A stretch of 64,000 bases of DNA from Candidatus Albibeggiatoa sp. nov. NOAA (GCA_025800385.1 JAOXRS010000200.1:1-64000); one strand, 5' to 3'; shown: positions 50,346 to 60,614, counted from the first letter of the stretch. Numbers and translations: made by a program. The notes: generated by a model not told the origin, from the sequence alone.

Positions 50346-51260
50346 TTACTTAATGATGTCTTTTAAGTCATTGAATAAGCGGCTTGCTTTGCCTGCTAAA
50401 CTACCTTCTGGTAATAAGTCAGGACGCATGGCAACCGTGCTTAACGCATCGAGTAATTTTTCATCAGCTTGGGTTTCGTTCACAACAATACCTACCCAAG
50501 TGACGATTGTCTTAATTTTCTCTTGGTTGAAGCCTAAGATACCACCAGAAACAGGCACTTCAGCAATATCGTAAATTGATGCACCAGAGAATTTAGCTTC
50601 TGCAAATGCTGGCTCGTCAATCGTGATAAACATCAAGTCATCATTTTCCATTACCATCTTAACGCGATCATTGTCTGGGTTTGGAGACATGACAAAACAT
50701 ACTAAGTCACGACGACCAGAAACCAAACGGTTAAGCTCTACTTTTACATTAGGGCGATAGTACAATTTCACTTTAGAGTCATTTAATTCAGAGTCGATTT
50801 TCATCAAAGATTGGAAAGTTCTAGCTGTGCCACTGTCTTCACGGCCAACAGATACTTTTAAAGGTGTTGTTTGTTCGTCTGTAATATCATGGTAGCTGTT
50901 TATTTTGCCACCTTTACGCGCTGCACAAAATAAGGCTTCTGGTGCAATTTTACCCAATAATACTAATTTTTCATCTGGGTCTTTTTCTGGGGTCATGTTT
51001 AAAGCCGCTACGTCTAACTGGCTTAAACCTGCGGGTAATTCACCTGCAAGTACTTTGTCAATATTGGCTTGGCTGCCTGCTGAAATCACGGCTCTTGCAC
51101 GGTAGCCATAGTCTGCAAGGGCTTTGTTTAATGCGGGAACGATGGTGTTTGTGTATTCGCCTGATGCGCCACCTGCCCCGATAGCAATTTCATCTAAAGC
51201 GAAGCTACTGTTTGAAAGTAGTAGTAAAAAGCCTGTTAATACACACTTAAGTTTTTGCAC
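50346..51260 (-). CDS. TAXI-family TRAP transporter substrate-binding protein
   Basis: Periplasmic binding protein, 304 aa. The signal peptide is KCVLTGFLLLLSNSSFA. TAXI marks: IAIGAGGASGEYTNTIVPALNKAL, AVISAGSQANIDKVLAGELP and LKVSVGREDSGTARTFQSL. The TRAP membrane subunits (DctQ/M or fused) that should carry out transport are not in the window, so it may serve a distant permease or act as a sensor. The ligand is unknown. The ATG begins the signal peptide, with AGGAGG about eight bases upstream. Confidence 0.88.
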   Translation of the reverse strand: MQKLKCVLTGFLLLLSNSSFALDEIAIGAGGASGEYTNTIVPALNKALADYGYRARAVISAGSQANIDKVLAGELPAGLSQLDVAALNMTPEKDPDEKLVLLGKIAPEALFCAARKGGKINSYHDITDEQTTPLKVSVGREDSGTARTFQSLMKIDSELNDSKVKLYYRPNVKVELNRLVSGRRDLVCFVMSPNPDNDRVKMVMENDDLMFITIDEPAFAEAKFSGASIYDIAEVPVSGGILGFNQEKIKTIVTWVGIVVNETQADEKLLDALSTVAMRPDLLPEGSLAGKASRLFNDLKDIIK

Positions 51261-51374
51261 AACTATCCTCCTAGTTGATGAGCGAGTTTACTTCATACAC
51301 TATACATTTAGCCTGTTCTAGCATATAAAATCAAGTTTTATACTTAGATATTGATTGAAACCAATAGTTTTATA

Positions 51375-52484
51375 TCAAAAAATATCTTCTGTACCATCAG
51401 TATACTTAATTAATGTGACAATAAATTCAGCTTTCAGGCGGCTGGCACGTTTGTCTAGCAAACTGTGATAAAAATCATAGTCTTCTGTTTCGCTAATACC
51501 TAAGCCCCATACTTTGGTTTGTTCTGGTTTGAGTAAGTAACGGTGTCGGAAAAAGCTTAGTTTTAAGATGTTATTTTCAACAAAATCTAAACTGCCCAAT
51601 AAATTATTATAATTGTCGTATACGATGATGTGACCGTCAAAATATTCGATTTCTTTTTCTAAGATATTAGTGATTTCAATGCCTAAGGAAATAAGTTTGT
51701 TCGGGGCAAATGAATCATTGTGTGTCACTTTGATTGGAAAACGTGGATAGTTCGGAATGACATCATCTTCAACCTCAATGACTTCGGGTTCAATAATTTC
51801 AGGTTCAACGACTTCTGGCTGCTCAGGTTCTATAATTTCAGGCTCGACGACTTCTGGCTGTTCGGGTTCAGTAATTTCAGGCTCAACGACTTCTGGTTGT
51901 TTGGGTTCAGTGATTTCAGGTTCGACGACTTCTGGCTGTTCGGGTTCTACAATTTCAGGCTCGACGACTTCTGGTTGCTCGGGTTCTACAATTTCAGGCT
52001 CGACGACTTCTGGCTGCTCAGGTTCTGTAATTTCAGGCTCGACGACTTCTGGCTGCTCAGGTTCTGTAATTTCAGGTTCAACGACTTCTGGTTGCTCGGG
52101 TTCTAAAATTTCAGGCTCGACGACTTCTGGCTGTTCAGGTTCTGTAATTTCAGGTTTAACAACTTCTGGCTTTTCAGGTTCTGTAATCTCAGGCTCTACA
52201 ATTTCAGGGTCAACAACTTCTGGCTGTTTGGGTTCTGTAATTTCAGGCTCGACGACTTCTGGTTGCTCAGGCTCTACAATTTCAGGCTCAACGACTTCTG
52301 GTTGTTCTGGCTCTGTAATTTCAGGCTCGACAACCTCAGGCTGTGATACTTCTGGTTGTGTAGGTGTTTCTGTAGGAATGCGAACAGGTGTTTCTTGATT
52401 CAGCCCTTCCTCGCCTTGTTGCGAACAGCTCACCATCAATAAAATAACAAAAAATATCCAGCCACGAGATTGTCTGATTAGCAT
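51375..52484 (-). CDS. Lipoprotein with long Pro/Glu/Val tandem repeats
   Basis: A 369-aa outer- or inner-membrane lipoprotein. The lipobox LLMVSC (signal peptide ends at Cys20) is followed by a region of 14 tandem 13-residue units of the pattern [13 protein letters not shown] (39 bp each at ~51,790-52,330; one 5-residue irregular insert), an extended, strongly acidic rod. Then comes a ~115-residue folded C-terminal domain ([16 protein letters not shown]... TDGTEDIF). Such rods space a domain away from the membrane or bind peptidoglycan/other proteins. Near-identical units make the length prone to change. The function of the C-domain is unknown. It starts 4 bp after the ftsY stop. Confidence 0.8.
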   Translation of the reverse strand: MLIRQSRGWIFFVILLMVSCSQQGEEGLNQETPVRIPTETPTQPEVSQPEVVEPEITEPEQPEVVEPEIVEPEQPEVVEPEITEPKQPEVVDPEIVEPEITEPEKPEVVKPEITEPEQPEVVEPEILEPEQPEVVEPEITEPEQPEVVEPEITEPEQPEVVEPEIVEPEQPEVVEPEIVEPEQPEVVEPEITEPKQPEVVEPEITEPEQPEVVEPEIIEPEQPEVVEPEIIEPEVIEVEDDVIPNYPRFPIKVTHNDSFAPNKLISLGIEITNILEKEIEYFDGHIIVYDNYNNLLGSLDFVENNILKLSFFRHRYLLKPEQTKVWGLGISETEDYDFYHSLLDKRASRLKAEFIVTLIKYTDGTEDIF

Positions 52485-52488
52485 TTGG

Positions 52489-54108
52489 TTAATCCTCTTG
52501 CTCTTCTTCTTGCGTTGTCAATAAAGCTTCAACAAATTGTTGTGCATTAAAGACACGTAGATCGTCAATTTGTTCACCCACACCAATAAATCGAATCGGT
52601 AAACCCAATTGATGTGCTACAGCAAAAATAATTCCCCCTTTCGCTGTACCGTCTAATTTCGTGACGTTAATGCCAGTAATACCAATGGCTTTATGGAATT
52701 CCTTCGCTTGACTGAGTGCATTTTGCCCGATAGACGCATCCAATACCAACATCACTTCATGTGGTGCATTTTCGTCTAACCGAGACATTACCCGCTTGAT
52801 TTTCTTCAATTCTTCCATCAAGTGACCTTGAGTATGTAACCGTCCTGCAGTATCGGCAATGAGCACATCAACGTTCTTGGCTTTGGCTGATTCCAACGCA
52901 TCAAAAATCACGGCTGCTGAGTCCGCTTTATCATGCTGTGCAACAACCGCCACGTCATTGCGTTCACCCCACACTTTCAACTGTTCGACAGCGGCTGCAC
53001 GGAATGTGTCACCTGCCGCCAACATGACAGACTTGCCTTCTTTCTGGAAACGCTTGGCTAATTTACCAATGGTGGTGGTTTTGCCTGCACCGTTAATCCC
53101 AATCATCAAAATCACATAAGGCGTATTTAAATCATCAGGAATTTCTAAAGGTTGCTCAACTGGCTCTAGCAATTGCTGCATGTTTTCTTTCAATGCTGTA
53201 TACAATTCACCACTTTCTTTAAGTTGATCTTTGGCAACGCGTTTATGCAAATCATCGATGATTAACTGTGTCGCTTCAATCCCGACATCTGCCATTAATA
53301 GTAAGGTCTCGATTTCCTCTAACAGGTCATCATCAATTGCTTGCGTGCCTGTAAATAATGAAGCCAAACCTGTTGTGAAGTTGGCGCGGGTGCGGCTGAG
53401 GCCTTGTTTTAAGCGTTGGAAAAAACTGGCTTTAGGTTGTTCTTCTGTTTCAGTATCTTCTTCCGCTTCATCTTGTTCCGTTTTATCACCACCGATTTTA
53501 AAACCAAATACGCTTGTCGCTGCTTTCTTTTCAGTGGTTTCGGTTGGTTCAGCTTGTTGCTCAGTAGAATCAGACTTTTCTAATGACTCAGGCTGATCGG
53601 TATTTGATTCAAGCTTTTCAGTTTCAGGCGATTCAGCTTGTTCTTTTGCGGTCTCAGGCTCTGGCGTTTCAGCTGTTTCTTTGTTGCCACCAATTTTAAA
53701 ACCAAAAACTGTTGTGGCTTTCTTTTCAGTGGTTTCAGTTGGTTCAACTTGTTGTTCAGTAGAATCAGATTTTTCTAATGGCTCTGGCTGATCGGTATTT
53801 GATTCAAGCTTTTCAGTTTCAGCCGATTCAGCTTGTTCTTTTGCAGTTTCAGGCTCTGGCGTTTCAGTGGTTTCTTTGTTGCCGCCAATTTTAAAACCAA
53901 ACACTGTTGTAGCTTCAGATGTGGTTTCTTCTGGCTTTTCTTCAGATGTTTCAGCGACTGATTCAGAATCTGACTTTTTAAATCCAAATCCCCAAAAATT
54001 GGACTTTTTCGTTTCAGTGGTTTCTTCAGAAGATGTTTCTGTTTGTTGACTCGCTTCTTGTGTTTCTTCTGCTGTGGAGTCGGTAGGTTTGCGTGAGAAT
54101 CCTAACAT
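52489..54108 (-). CDS. ftsY: Signal recognition particle receptor FtsY with extended repeat-rich N-terminus
   Basis: GTPase receptor for SRP on the inner membrane, 539 aa. The NG domain (~240-539) has [48 protein letters not shown] and [10 protein letters not shown] (TKLD loop), all intact. The acidic N-terminal A region (~1-235) is unusual. It contains a 65-residue unit [12 protein letters not shown]... repeated almost perfectly (residues 69-133 and 134-199) and then a third partial copy. The copy boundaries are at nt 53904, 53709 and 53511. The start MLGFSRKPT has CAATGTTAG context and no clear ribosome site. It is 4 bp before the lipoprotein gene. Confidence 0.95.
   Translation of the reverse strand: MLGFSRKPTDSTAEETQEASQQTETSSEETTETKKSNFWGFGFKKSDSESVAETSEEKPEETTSEATTVFGFKIGGNKETTETPEPETAKEQAESAETEKLESNTDQPEPLEKSDSTEQQVEPTETTEKKATTVFGFKIGGNKETAETPEPETAKEQAESPETEKLESNTDQPESLEKSDSTEQQAEPTETTEKKAATSVFGFKIGGDKTEQDEAEEDTETEEQPKASFFQRLKQGLSRTRANFTTGLASLFTGTQAIDDDLLEEIETLLLMADVGIEATQLIIDDLHKRVAKDQLKESGELYTALKENMQQLLEPVEQPLEIPDDLNTPYVILMIGINGAGKTTTIGKLAKRFQKEGKSVMLAAGDTFRAAAVEQLKVWGERNDVAVVAQHDKADSAAVIFDALESAKAKNVDVLIADTAGRLHTQGHLMEELKKIKRVMSRLDENAPHEVMLVLDASIGQNALSQAKEFHKAIGITGINVTKLDGTAKGGIIFAVAHQLGLPIRFIGVGEQIDDLRVFNAQQFVEALLTTQEEEQED
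53511..53904 (-). repeat. 195-bp tandem duplication in ftsY
   Basis: Two almost identical copies (53709-53904 and 53511-53708), encoding the FGFKIGG-started unit, are followed by the beginning of a third. Copies differ at a few codons only, indicating a recent duplication or ongoing gene conversion. Confidence 0.8.
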
Positions 54109-54198
54109 TGATTACCTTTCATGAATGATGGATGACGAACTATAAGCTGAAGCGTATCATCCTAAAAGTTATAATAAATTGCAAATCAAAAATATGTA

Positions 54199-56085
54199 CT
54201 ATCTACGACGTTTCTTTTTCGGCTCAGGCAACGGGATATTGGCATTTTTCGCTAAATAATAATCCATTACCTTTTTTGCAATCGGCGCAGCCGTCTTACT
54301 TCCACTACCGCCATTTTCAACAATCACCGCGACTGCAATCTGTGGATCGTCGAGAGGCGCAAATGAAACGAATAAAGCGTGGTCATGCAAGCGTTTATCT
54401 AATTTTTTCGCGTTGTAACGCTCATCTTGTTTAATAGTGAAAACTTGCGCTGTCCCTGTTTTTCCTGCAAAACGATAGTTAGAACCTAGACCTATTTCAC
54501 GCGCCGTACCCATGCGCCCATAGATCACCGCTTCCATTGATTTCTCTACCATATCCCAATATTCGCGTTTTTTCAAAGTCACATCGGCTTGGCGCTCACC
54601 TTTAATCACATGCACTTCGCCTGTGGTTGCATCGTCTAAAGCGAAAGCGACCCGTGGCTGGTGGAATTGTCCTTTCATGGCTAATGTCGCGGTTGCAGAA
54701 GCCAATTGTATCGGCGTGGCTAACATGAAGCCCTGCCCAATACCTGTAATCAGCGTTTCACCGGGATACCACATTTTTTTACGCACCCGCTCTTTCCAAC
54801 TGCGCGACGGCATCAAACCACTGACCTCGCTATATACATCGATGCCTGTTTTTTCACCGAAACCAAATCGCTTCATAAACTTGTGCATTCGGTCAATACC
54901 CAAATCATTCGATAAATCATAGAAATACACGTCACAAGATTGTTCCATTGCATTTCTTAGATTCATATACCCGTGTCCGCTACGTTTCCAATCTCGATAT
55001 TTATGCGGATGCTCATTTAAGCGATACCACCCCGGACACCAAGTTGTACTATATTCGCTGCGCACTTCATAATCTAAGCCTGCTAAACCCACAAAAGGCT
55101 TGACTGTAGAACCGGGGGGATACTGTCCACGAATCGCGCGGTTAAACATTGGACGGTCGGGGGAGTCACGTAATTCACCATAGGTTTTATGATCGATACC
55201 ATTTACAAATAAATTAGGATCATAATATGGCATACTGACCAAAGCTAAGACTGCTCCTGTTTTCGGATCAATCGCAACCACTGAAGAGCGTTCTTTTTTA
55301 ACCAGATTTTCGATATAGTTCTGGAATTCCATATCGACATTGAGATACAAATCCATTCCGCGAACAGGCGGGGTACGCTCTAACACTCTTAGAATACGTC
55401 CTTGCACATTGACTTCTACTTTTTGTGTGCCGACTTTGCCATGCAGTTCTTTTTCATAGAATTTCTCGACCCCAATTTTGCCAATATAGTTTGTACCCAT
55501 GTATTCATAAGGGTCTAAATATTTTAATTCCCGTTCATTAATCCGCCCTACATAACCAATGATATGCACGCCTGTTGCACCTTTGGGGTAAACACGACTC
55601 CAGTTTGATTGGATATTAACCCCAGGGAACAGATAGCGTTTAACCGCGAAATAGTTTTTTTCCTGCTCACTTAAATCAAAACGTAACGGTACAGGTTCAA
55701 ATCGTCGCTTTCCCCGCCGTAATTTATGAAATCGTTCTATGTCTTCATCTTTAATATCAATGACTTTTTTTAGATTTTCTAAAGTTTCCTGCATATTATC
55801 AACTTTCGCAGGAATCACTTCTAAACTGTAAGAAATTTCATTACGTGCTAACTTCACCCCATTGCGATCATAAATCATGCCCCGTTGCGGTGGCAAAGGC
55901 AACACTTTAATACGATTGTCCTCGGACATGGTTCTATAAGTTTGATGTTTAATCACCTGTAGATACACCAGTCTAACGACAATGCCGCCAAAGCATAACA
56001 TCACCATGAGCCAAGCAATAATAATGCGGTTAAAGAACAGCTTATTTTCTAACTGTGCGTTTTTGAGGAGAAAGCCCGTTTTCAT
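54199..56085 (-). CDS. mrdA: Penicillin-binding protein 2 (peptidoglycan transpeptidase)
   Basis: Elongation-specific transpeptidase for rod shape, 628 aa. An N-terminal membrane helix (NRIIIAWLMVMLCFGGIVVRLVYL) is followed by PQRGMIYDRNGVKLARN (dimerisation domain) and ATGVHIIGYVGRI. The catalytic motifs are STVKPFVGL (SxxK), EQSCDVYFYDL (SxD in the SxN position, normal for PBP2) and AGKTGTAQV (KTG). ATG 56085 starts the helix region; an upstream open 93 bases add a Cys-rich, non-matching stretch. rodA is not next to it. No strong ribosome site is seen. Confidence 0.95.
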   Translation of the reverse strand: MKTGFLLKNAQLENKLFFNRIIIAWLMVMLCFGGIVVRLVYLQVIKHQTYRTMSEDNRIKVLPLPPQRGMIYDRNGVKLARNEISYSLEVIPAKVDNMQETLENLKKVIDIKDEDIERFHKLRRGKRRFEPVPLRFDLSEQEKNYFAVKRYLFPGVNIQSNWSRVYPKGATGVHIIGYVGRINERELKYLDPYEYMGTNYIGKIGVEKFYEKELHGKVGTQKVEVNVQGRILRVLERTPPVRGMDLYLNVDMEFQNYIENLVKKERSSVVAIDPKTGAVLALVSMPYYDPNLFVNGIDHKTYGELRDSPDRPMFNRAIRGQYPPGSTVKPFVGLAGLDYEVRSEYSTTWCPGWYRLNEHPHKYRDWKRSGHGYMNLRNAMEQSCDVYFYDLSNDLGIDRMHKFMKRFGFGEKTGIDVYSEVSGLMPSRSWKERVRKKMWYPGETLITGIGQGFMLATPIQLASATATLAMKGQFHQPRVAFALDDATTGEVHVIKGERQADVTLKKREYWDMVEKSMEAVIYGRMGTAREIGLGSNYRFAGKTGTAQVFTIKQDERYNAKKLDKRLHDHALFVSFAPLDDPQIAVAVIVENGGSGSKTAAPIAKKVMDYYLAKNANIPLPEPKKKRRR

Positions 56086-56181
56086 GAATGATGAGTTACA
56101 AATTATAAATGATGAATTTTTAGGTGGTATTTTATATAAAGAAGAGTGCTTGCATTGGATGCAGTACACTCCCCTCAACAG

Positions 56182-56928
56182 CTATCGGTTATCAGGTACT
56201 AAGCGATCACCAAACGGCGTACGTACAACTCGCATACCTTCTGGCACATCTTCATCCTTAATCACTTGGCGTTTGAAGTTTTTGTATAATTCACGACGTT
56301 TTTTCAAAGCCTCGTCACGTTTTTTCTTCTCTTCATCCGTGAGCTTTTTGTTTTTCTTCATCGCAGCTAGGAATGGATTGACTTCATTATTTGGAGGGTT
56401 TTTGCTAACCGCTGCAGTTGGTGGTGGTGCAATGGCTTTGCCCACAATAAATTCTAAAGTGGCAGATTTTCCACCATTTGTGCATTTAATACCTTTTTGT
56501 GGATTAGGGCGGCGACAAGAGGCATTGGCAGGATAGTCAATTTTAACTTTCCGATCAGTCATCCGAATTAAGTGGTAATCAGGATAGCCATTTTTCACCG
56601 AAGTGCGTCGTTTGTCTCCCATGTCCACTTTAATAATTTTGGTATTTGGGGCTTCTAAAAACACAATATAACGGCTACCAATTTGACTCACGCCTTTTAA
56701 TACAAAGTCTTTCTGAGGCAGCATTTTGACAGGTGGCTTAGGCTTTGGTTTAGTGGGTTGCACAAAAGGATTCACAGGTTTAGCCACTTTAGGTTCAACT
56801 TTGGGTGGTGGCGGCAAATCTGGTTTATCCCTGTCTTTATCAAATAAATCAAACCCTTCTGCATTTGCAGTCATCATAAAAAATAACATGCAGCATAAAA
56901 CAAGTGATTTTATTAAATCGTTATTCAT
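56182..56928 (-). CDS. Secreted Pro/Lys-rich protein, possible GspC/PilP-like
   Basis: A 248-aa protein: signal peptide (KSLVLCCMLFFMMTANAEG), a long Pro/Lys-rich linker (PDLPPPPKVEPKVAKPVNPF), a compact β-domain FVLKGVSQIGSRYIVFLEAPNTKIIKVDMGDKR, an Asn/Cys segment (NASCRRPNPQKGIKC) that could be a disulfide, and a basic Lys-rich helix (KKNKKLTDEEKKKRDEALKKRRELYKNF). The β-domain resembles the homology region of GspC/PilP, but that is a guess from pattern. Another ATG 9 bases upstream is possible. It is directly upstream of mrdA. Confidence 0.6.
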   Translation of the reverse strand: MNNDLIKSLVLCCMLFFMMTANAEGFDLFDKDRDKPDLPPPPKVEPKVAKPVNPFVQPTKPKPKPPVKMLPQKDFVLKGVSQIGSRYIVFLEAPNTKIIKVDMGDKRRTSVKNGYPDYHLIRMTDRKVKIDYPANASCRRPNPQKGIKCTNGGKSATLEFIVGKAIAPPPTAAVSKNPPNNEVNPFLAAMKKNKKLTDEEKKKRDEALKKRRELYKNFKRQVIKDEDVPEGMRVVRTPFGDRLVPDNR

Positions 56929-56979
56929 AGAAATCATTCTCTTCGTATTCGGATGCGTTTGGTTCAAGACCATGTTTAG

Positions 56980-58143
56980 TTAATTATATAGTCGTTCATC
57001 GCTATAAAAAATACCAATTAAATAGGCAAATACATGGCCTTCTGTAAAATCTAAAAATAAGGAATTGACCAAGCATCCCACGACAATGGTTGCAAACAAG
57101 CCTTGAGCCATTTGTGGTTTGGGCAATTTTAATCCTAAGTACCACAATTGATATAAAAACCAAAGGAAAACCCCCAGCCCTAAAATACCCCATTGCACCG
57201 CCATCATTAGGTATTCACTATGCGGGTTGCTAGTGGGATGCGATGGCTCTTGCACTGCATAACGTTGGGTAAAACTACCCGTGCCTGAACCAATAATGGG
57301 CTGTTGTTGCCACAGTTGCCAGCTATGTTTGTAAAAATTAAGACGTAATTGGATGGAATCTGTTTCAGCGGCTTGGTGTTTTAACCCTGCAATGACTTTA
57401 TCCACTCTGTGTTGCAAATTGCTCGAGGTGTAATAAGTTGTGATGCCTAAAATCATGACTGCTAATGAGCCAATTAAAAAGCCTCGCCAACGTAATACTT
57501 GCCAGCTGAATAGCACGATCAAGCAGGCTAAAATTAAATAACCTGTACGCCCTTGGGTTAAAAAAATCACATCATAAATTGCCAAGCCAACAATCACCAT
57601 TGGCCACCATATACGTTTTTGATAAGCCAATACCGCTACAAAATAGGCACTCATGACAATCAATAAACCTTGGGTAATATGATTTTTAAATACAAAAGCA
57701 TTGCTTGCATCACCATGAATCAGTCCGAATAATGAATGATTTGTCAGCGCAACAAAAATAGATAAGGCTAAAGTCAGTCCCATCGCTGCAAGAAATACTT
57801 TAAATCCCCAAGCCCGCGCAATTTGATCTTGAAAACCATATAAAAACAGCGGAATGAGCAAGAATTCTTTATATTGTTTAAGATTATCAATAATGGCTTC
57901 ATAACTGGCTGCACTATAAAAACTGCCAATAATCATCAAAGCCAATAAACTGAAACTTGACCAGATAATAGGATTTTTTGTAATCGAAATGGGTATCTTT
58001 GGAAAACTCAAACCAAAATGCAAAATAGTGGTAATCAGTAATAAACCGAATAAGAGATTGGGTAATGCTGTTGAAATGGGTAGGCTGAAACCAATAGCAA
58101 TGAGCAGCGCGCGCTGAATCCAAAGTAAATATTGTAAAAACAT
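56980..58143 (-). CDS. O-antigen ligase / Wzy-like membrane protein
   Basis: A 387-aa multi-spanning inner-membrane protein (about 10-12 helices) of the O-antigen ligase/Wzy_C family. The conserved loop is IIGSGTGSFTQRYAVQEPSHPTSNPHSEYLMMAVQWGILG, with the HP/HSE residues that carry sugar ligation. Helices alternate with FLTQGRTGYLILACLIVLF. It could transfer polysaccharide to lipid A core or polymerise it. No waa/wzx genes nearby, but glycosyltransferases lie ~8 kb away. GGATAAT precedes the ATG. Confidence 0.87.
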   Translation of the reverse strand: MFLQYLLWIQRALLIAIGFSLPISTALPNLLFGLLLITTILHFGLSFPKIPISITKNPIIWSSFSLLALMIIGSFYSAASYEAIIDNLKQYKEFLLIPLFLYGFQDQIARAWGFKVFLAAMGLTLALSIFVALTNHSLFGLIHGDASNAFVFKNHITQGLLIVMSAYFVAVLAYQKRIWWPMVIVGLAIYDVIFLTQGRTGYLILACLIVLFSWQVLRWRGFLIGSLAVMILGITTYYTSSNLQHRVDKVIAGLKHQAAETDSIQLRLNFYKHSWQLWQQQPIIGSGTGSFTQRYAVQEPSHPTSNPHSEYLMMAVQWGILGLGVFLWFLYQLWYLGLKLPKPQMAQGLFATIVVGCLVNSLFLDFTEGHVFAYLIGIFYSDERLYN

Positions 58144-58191
58144 TCAATTATCCAAACTAATCTTTATCGCATTTTATCTTGTTCACCAAAG

Positions 58192-59214
58192 CTAAGCAAT
58201 TGACGTGTTTATCTCGACTAGCACCCGCCCGCTGATTTCACCACGTAAGATATTATCAATATAAATATCATTCAGCTGTTCTAAATTGCAATGTGTTGCC
58301 AATGTATCCCAATGTTCAATTTTCCAGTCGTTGGCCAGTAAATCCCATAATTTTAAACGCAGCTTGTAATCTGATTCCGCTGAGGCAATCCCGAGTAAAT
58401 TAATCCCACGTAAGATAAATGGAAATACTTGAGTGTCTAAATGTGTACCTGAAACCGTACCACAAGTCGTTACACTGCCACCGTACTGTACAGATTTTAA
58501 AGCTGTTATTAAGCTTTCTCCGCCTACTGTATCTAACACCGCTGCCCATTGTGGTTTTAATAATGGTTTCGGTGTAGTTTGTAACGCATCACGTCCAACA
58601 ATTTCAGCTGCTCCTAATTGTTTTAAAAAGTTAGCCTTATCCGCTTTGCCTGTCATTGCAACTACGTCATAGCCTAATTTTGCCAAGATAGATACTGCGA
58701 CACTACCCACTCCACCTGTTGAACCTGTCACTAACACTTTACCTTGTTCGGGTGTTAAACTATTTTGCAGTAATTTATAAATTGACAATGCTGCTGTATA
58801 ACCTGCTGTGCCATAAATCATGCTTTGCTCTAAACTTAAGTTAATGGGTAATTTCACAACCCAATCCACTGGCACACAAATATATTCAGCAAATCCCCCG
58901 TCAGTATTCATCCCCAAGTCATATCCTGTGACAATGACTTTTTCACCAATAGCAAAATGCTCATTTTGAGTTTCAATAACGATTCCTGCTGCATCACAAC
59001 CTGCTGTATGAGGATAATTATGCGTAACCCCTTTATGACCTGTCGCGGACAATGCATCTTTATAATTTAATGATGAATAGGCGACTTGAATCAAGACTTC
59101 ATTTCTAGGTAAATCATCAATGGATAGGTGAATGAGTTGACGTATAAATTTACGATCACCTGTTTCGATACTACGCAAAGCTTTAAACTGAGCAGGCGGG
59201 GCTGAATTATTCAC
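58192..59214 (-). CDS. acuI: AcuI/YhdH-family NADPH oxidoreductase
   Basis: Medium-chain reductase, 340 aa, probably acrylyl-CoA reductase. Family marks: FKALRSIETGDRKFIRQL, SSLNYKDALSATGHKGVTHNYPHTAGCDAAGIV, and the Rossmann site VLVTGSTGGVGSVAVSILAKLGYDVVAMTGK. AEIVGRD follows. No zinc ligands. Distinct from the MDR protein at 18396, which lacks NYKDALS. It is divergent from the racemase gene with 144 bp between. The physiological substrate can differ in this family. Confidence 0.9.
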   Translation of the reverse strand: MNNSAPPAQFKALRSIETGDRKFIRQLIHLSIDDLPRNEVLIQVAYSSLNYKDALSATGHKGVTHNYPHTAGCDAAGIVIETQNEHFAIGEKVIVTGYDLGMNTDGGFAEYICVPVDWVVKLPINLSLEQSMIYGTAGYTAALSIYKLLQNSLTPEQGKVLVTGSTGGVGSVAVSILAKLGYDVVAMTGKADKANFLKQLGAAEIVGRDALQTTPKPLLKPQWAAVLDTVGGESLITALKSVQYGGSVTTCGTVSGTHLDTQVFPFILRGINLLGIASAESDYKLRLKLWDLLANDWKIEHWDTLATHCNLEQLNDIYIDNILRGEISGRVLVEINTSIA

Positions 59215-59358
59215 AGTAATTTCACTTAAAACATTTTATTTTATCTGATTATGCATATGCACTCAAAATGTAGTGATATATTTTATCATTAAATGAAAAA
59301 CGAGCTGTCTATGCTATATTGGTTAAATGAGTCTATGTAAATCATTAAATGGTGCAAA

Positions 59359-60063
59359 ATGAAAACAATTGGTCTGATTGGTGGGTTAAGCTGGGTTTCT
59401 ACTGAAAAGTACTATCATATTATCAATCAAAGTGTATATGAAAAATCTCACGGGAAACATGCTTCAGCTAAAATTATTTTGTGCTCAGTAGATTGTGGTG
59501 AAATATTGGGCAAAGGCGGCTTTTACTGGAGTGAGAACTGGGATGCTGCAGAAGATATTATTGTAAATGCAGCCAATGCATTAGAACGGACTGATAATGT
59601 TGATGTGATATTAATTTGCTCCAATACTGCCCACAGCGTCGCGCAAGCTATTATGAAAAGCTGTAGGATTGAATTGCTGCATATCATTGATACCGTTGCG
59701 AACGCAATTAAAAAGCAAAATCTTAAAAAAATAGCATTGCTGGGCACAAAGCCAACCATGGAAAAAGAGTTTTATATTTCACAATTAAATGACTATGGTT
59801 TAGAAGTACTTGTGCCAAAACTGAAAGATAGAAATATCATACATCGTATTATTGAAACTGAGCTGGTACAAAATAAGATAACCCTCAGCGCAAAGCAGCA
59901 ATACATTCATATTATTAATAAATTAGCGATGCAAGGTGCAGAGGGGGTTATTTTAGGTTGTACAGAAATTGGCTTACTGATTAAACAACAAGATGTAGGT
60001 ATTCCTGTGTTTGATACGACAGAACTTCATGCTCAAGCGGCGGTTGACTTTGCACTGTCATGA
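59359..60063 (+). CDS. Aspartate/glutamate racemase family protein
   Basis: A 234-aa cofactor-independent racemase. The two catalytic cysteines are in LICSNTAHSVA (~81-92) and LGCTEIGLL (~200), with MKTIGLIGGLSWVSTEKYYHIIN at the start as in the YgeA/RacX-like branch. The substrate may be Asp, Glu or others. There is no ribosome site of note; the gene is divergent from acuI. It is isolated from amino-acid or cell-wall genes. Confidence 0.88.
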   Translation: MKTIGLIGGLSWVSTEKYYHIINQSVYEKSHGKHASAKIILCSVDCGEILGKGGFYWSENWDAAEDIIVNAANALERTDNVDVILICSNTAHSVAQAIMKSCRIELLHIIDTVANAIKKQNLKKIALLGTKPTMEKEFYISQLNDYGLEVLVPKLKDRNIIHRIIETELVQNKITLSAKQQYIHIINKLAMQGAEGVILGCTEIGLLIKQQDVGIPVFDTTELHAQAAVDFALS

Positions 60064-60110
60064 AAGTTAAACATTACTGTAAATTAAATAATTATTTTTA
60101 AATCAATATA

Positions 60111-60596
60111 TTATGCAGCAAGTTTTTGAATATCTGATTGTGCTAATGGTGGCAATATTTCACTTAATTGCTGGCCATTGGGCAACACAAGATCAGGACT
60201 GCATTCGTACATAGGGTGCAACACAAAACTGCGTTCGTATAAACCAACATGAGGTACTGTTAAACGAGGATGGTAGATATGTTGTTGACCATATAACAAA
60301 ATATCTAAATCCAATGTACGAGAACCCCAGCGTTGTTGGCGTGTACGACCTTGTAAATTTTCTAAAAGCTGTAAATTAGATAGCAACTCTAAAGGCGATA
60401 AGTGAGTCACCAATTGCGCAACAGCATTAATATAATCAGGCTGGTCAAGACCACCTAACGGCGCAGTTCGATACAAGGAAGAGTATTGTATGACTTGAGT
60501 TTGTGGTAGTGCATGTAGACGTTGTAATGCGAGTTTTACTTGTTGAACAGGGCGATCTAAATTGCTCCCTAAACCAATGTAAACTGTTTCTGCCAT
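60111..60596 (-). CDS. folK: Hydroxymethyldihydropterin pyrophosphokinase
   Basis: Transfers pyrophosphate to the pterin in folate synthesis, 161 aa. Motifs: VYIGLGSNLDRPVQQVKLAL, SSLYRTAPLGGLDQPDYINAVAQ, and SRTLDLDILLYGQ with the DLDI metal pair, then VPHVGLYERSFVLHPM. Length normal. The start lies 18 bp after trpC, so it is probably the third gene of trpD-trpC-folK, an unusual link of folate to tryptophan genes. Confidence 0.96.
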   Translation of the reverse strand: MAETVYIGLGSNLDRPVQQVKLALQRLHALPQTQVIQYSSLYRTAPLGGLDQPDYINAVAQLVTHLSPLELLSNLQLLENLQGRTRQQRWGSRTLDLDILLYGQQHIYHPRLTVPHVGLYERSFVLHPMYECSPDLVLPNGQQLSEILPPLAQSDIQKLAA

Positions 60597-60614
60597 AAAT
60601 AAAGACCAAAAACC

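Noticed and set aside
51790..52330. 39-bp repeats considered as a CRISPR array
   Set aside because: No unique spacers; the repeats are in frame and coding.
51757..52398. Long plus-strand open frame of Thr/Ser/Gly/Cys repeats opposite the lipoprotein gene
   Set aside because: It is the mirror of the 39-bp repeats; no ribosome site, and the minus-strand reading has a lipobox and a folded domain.
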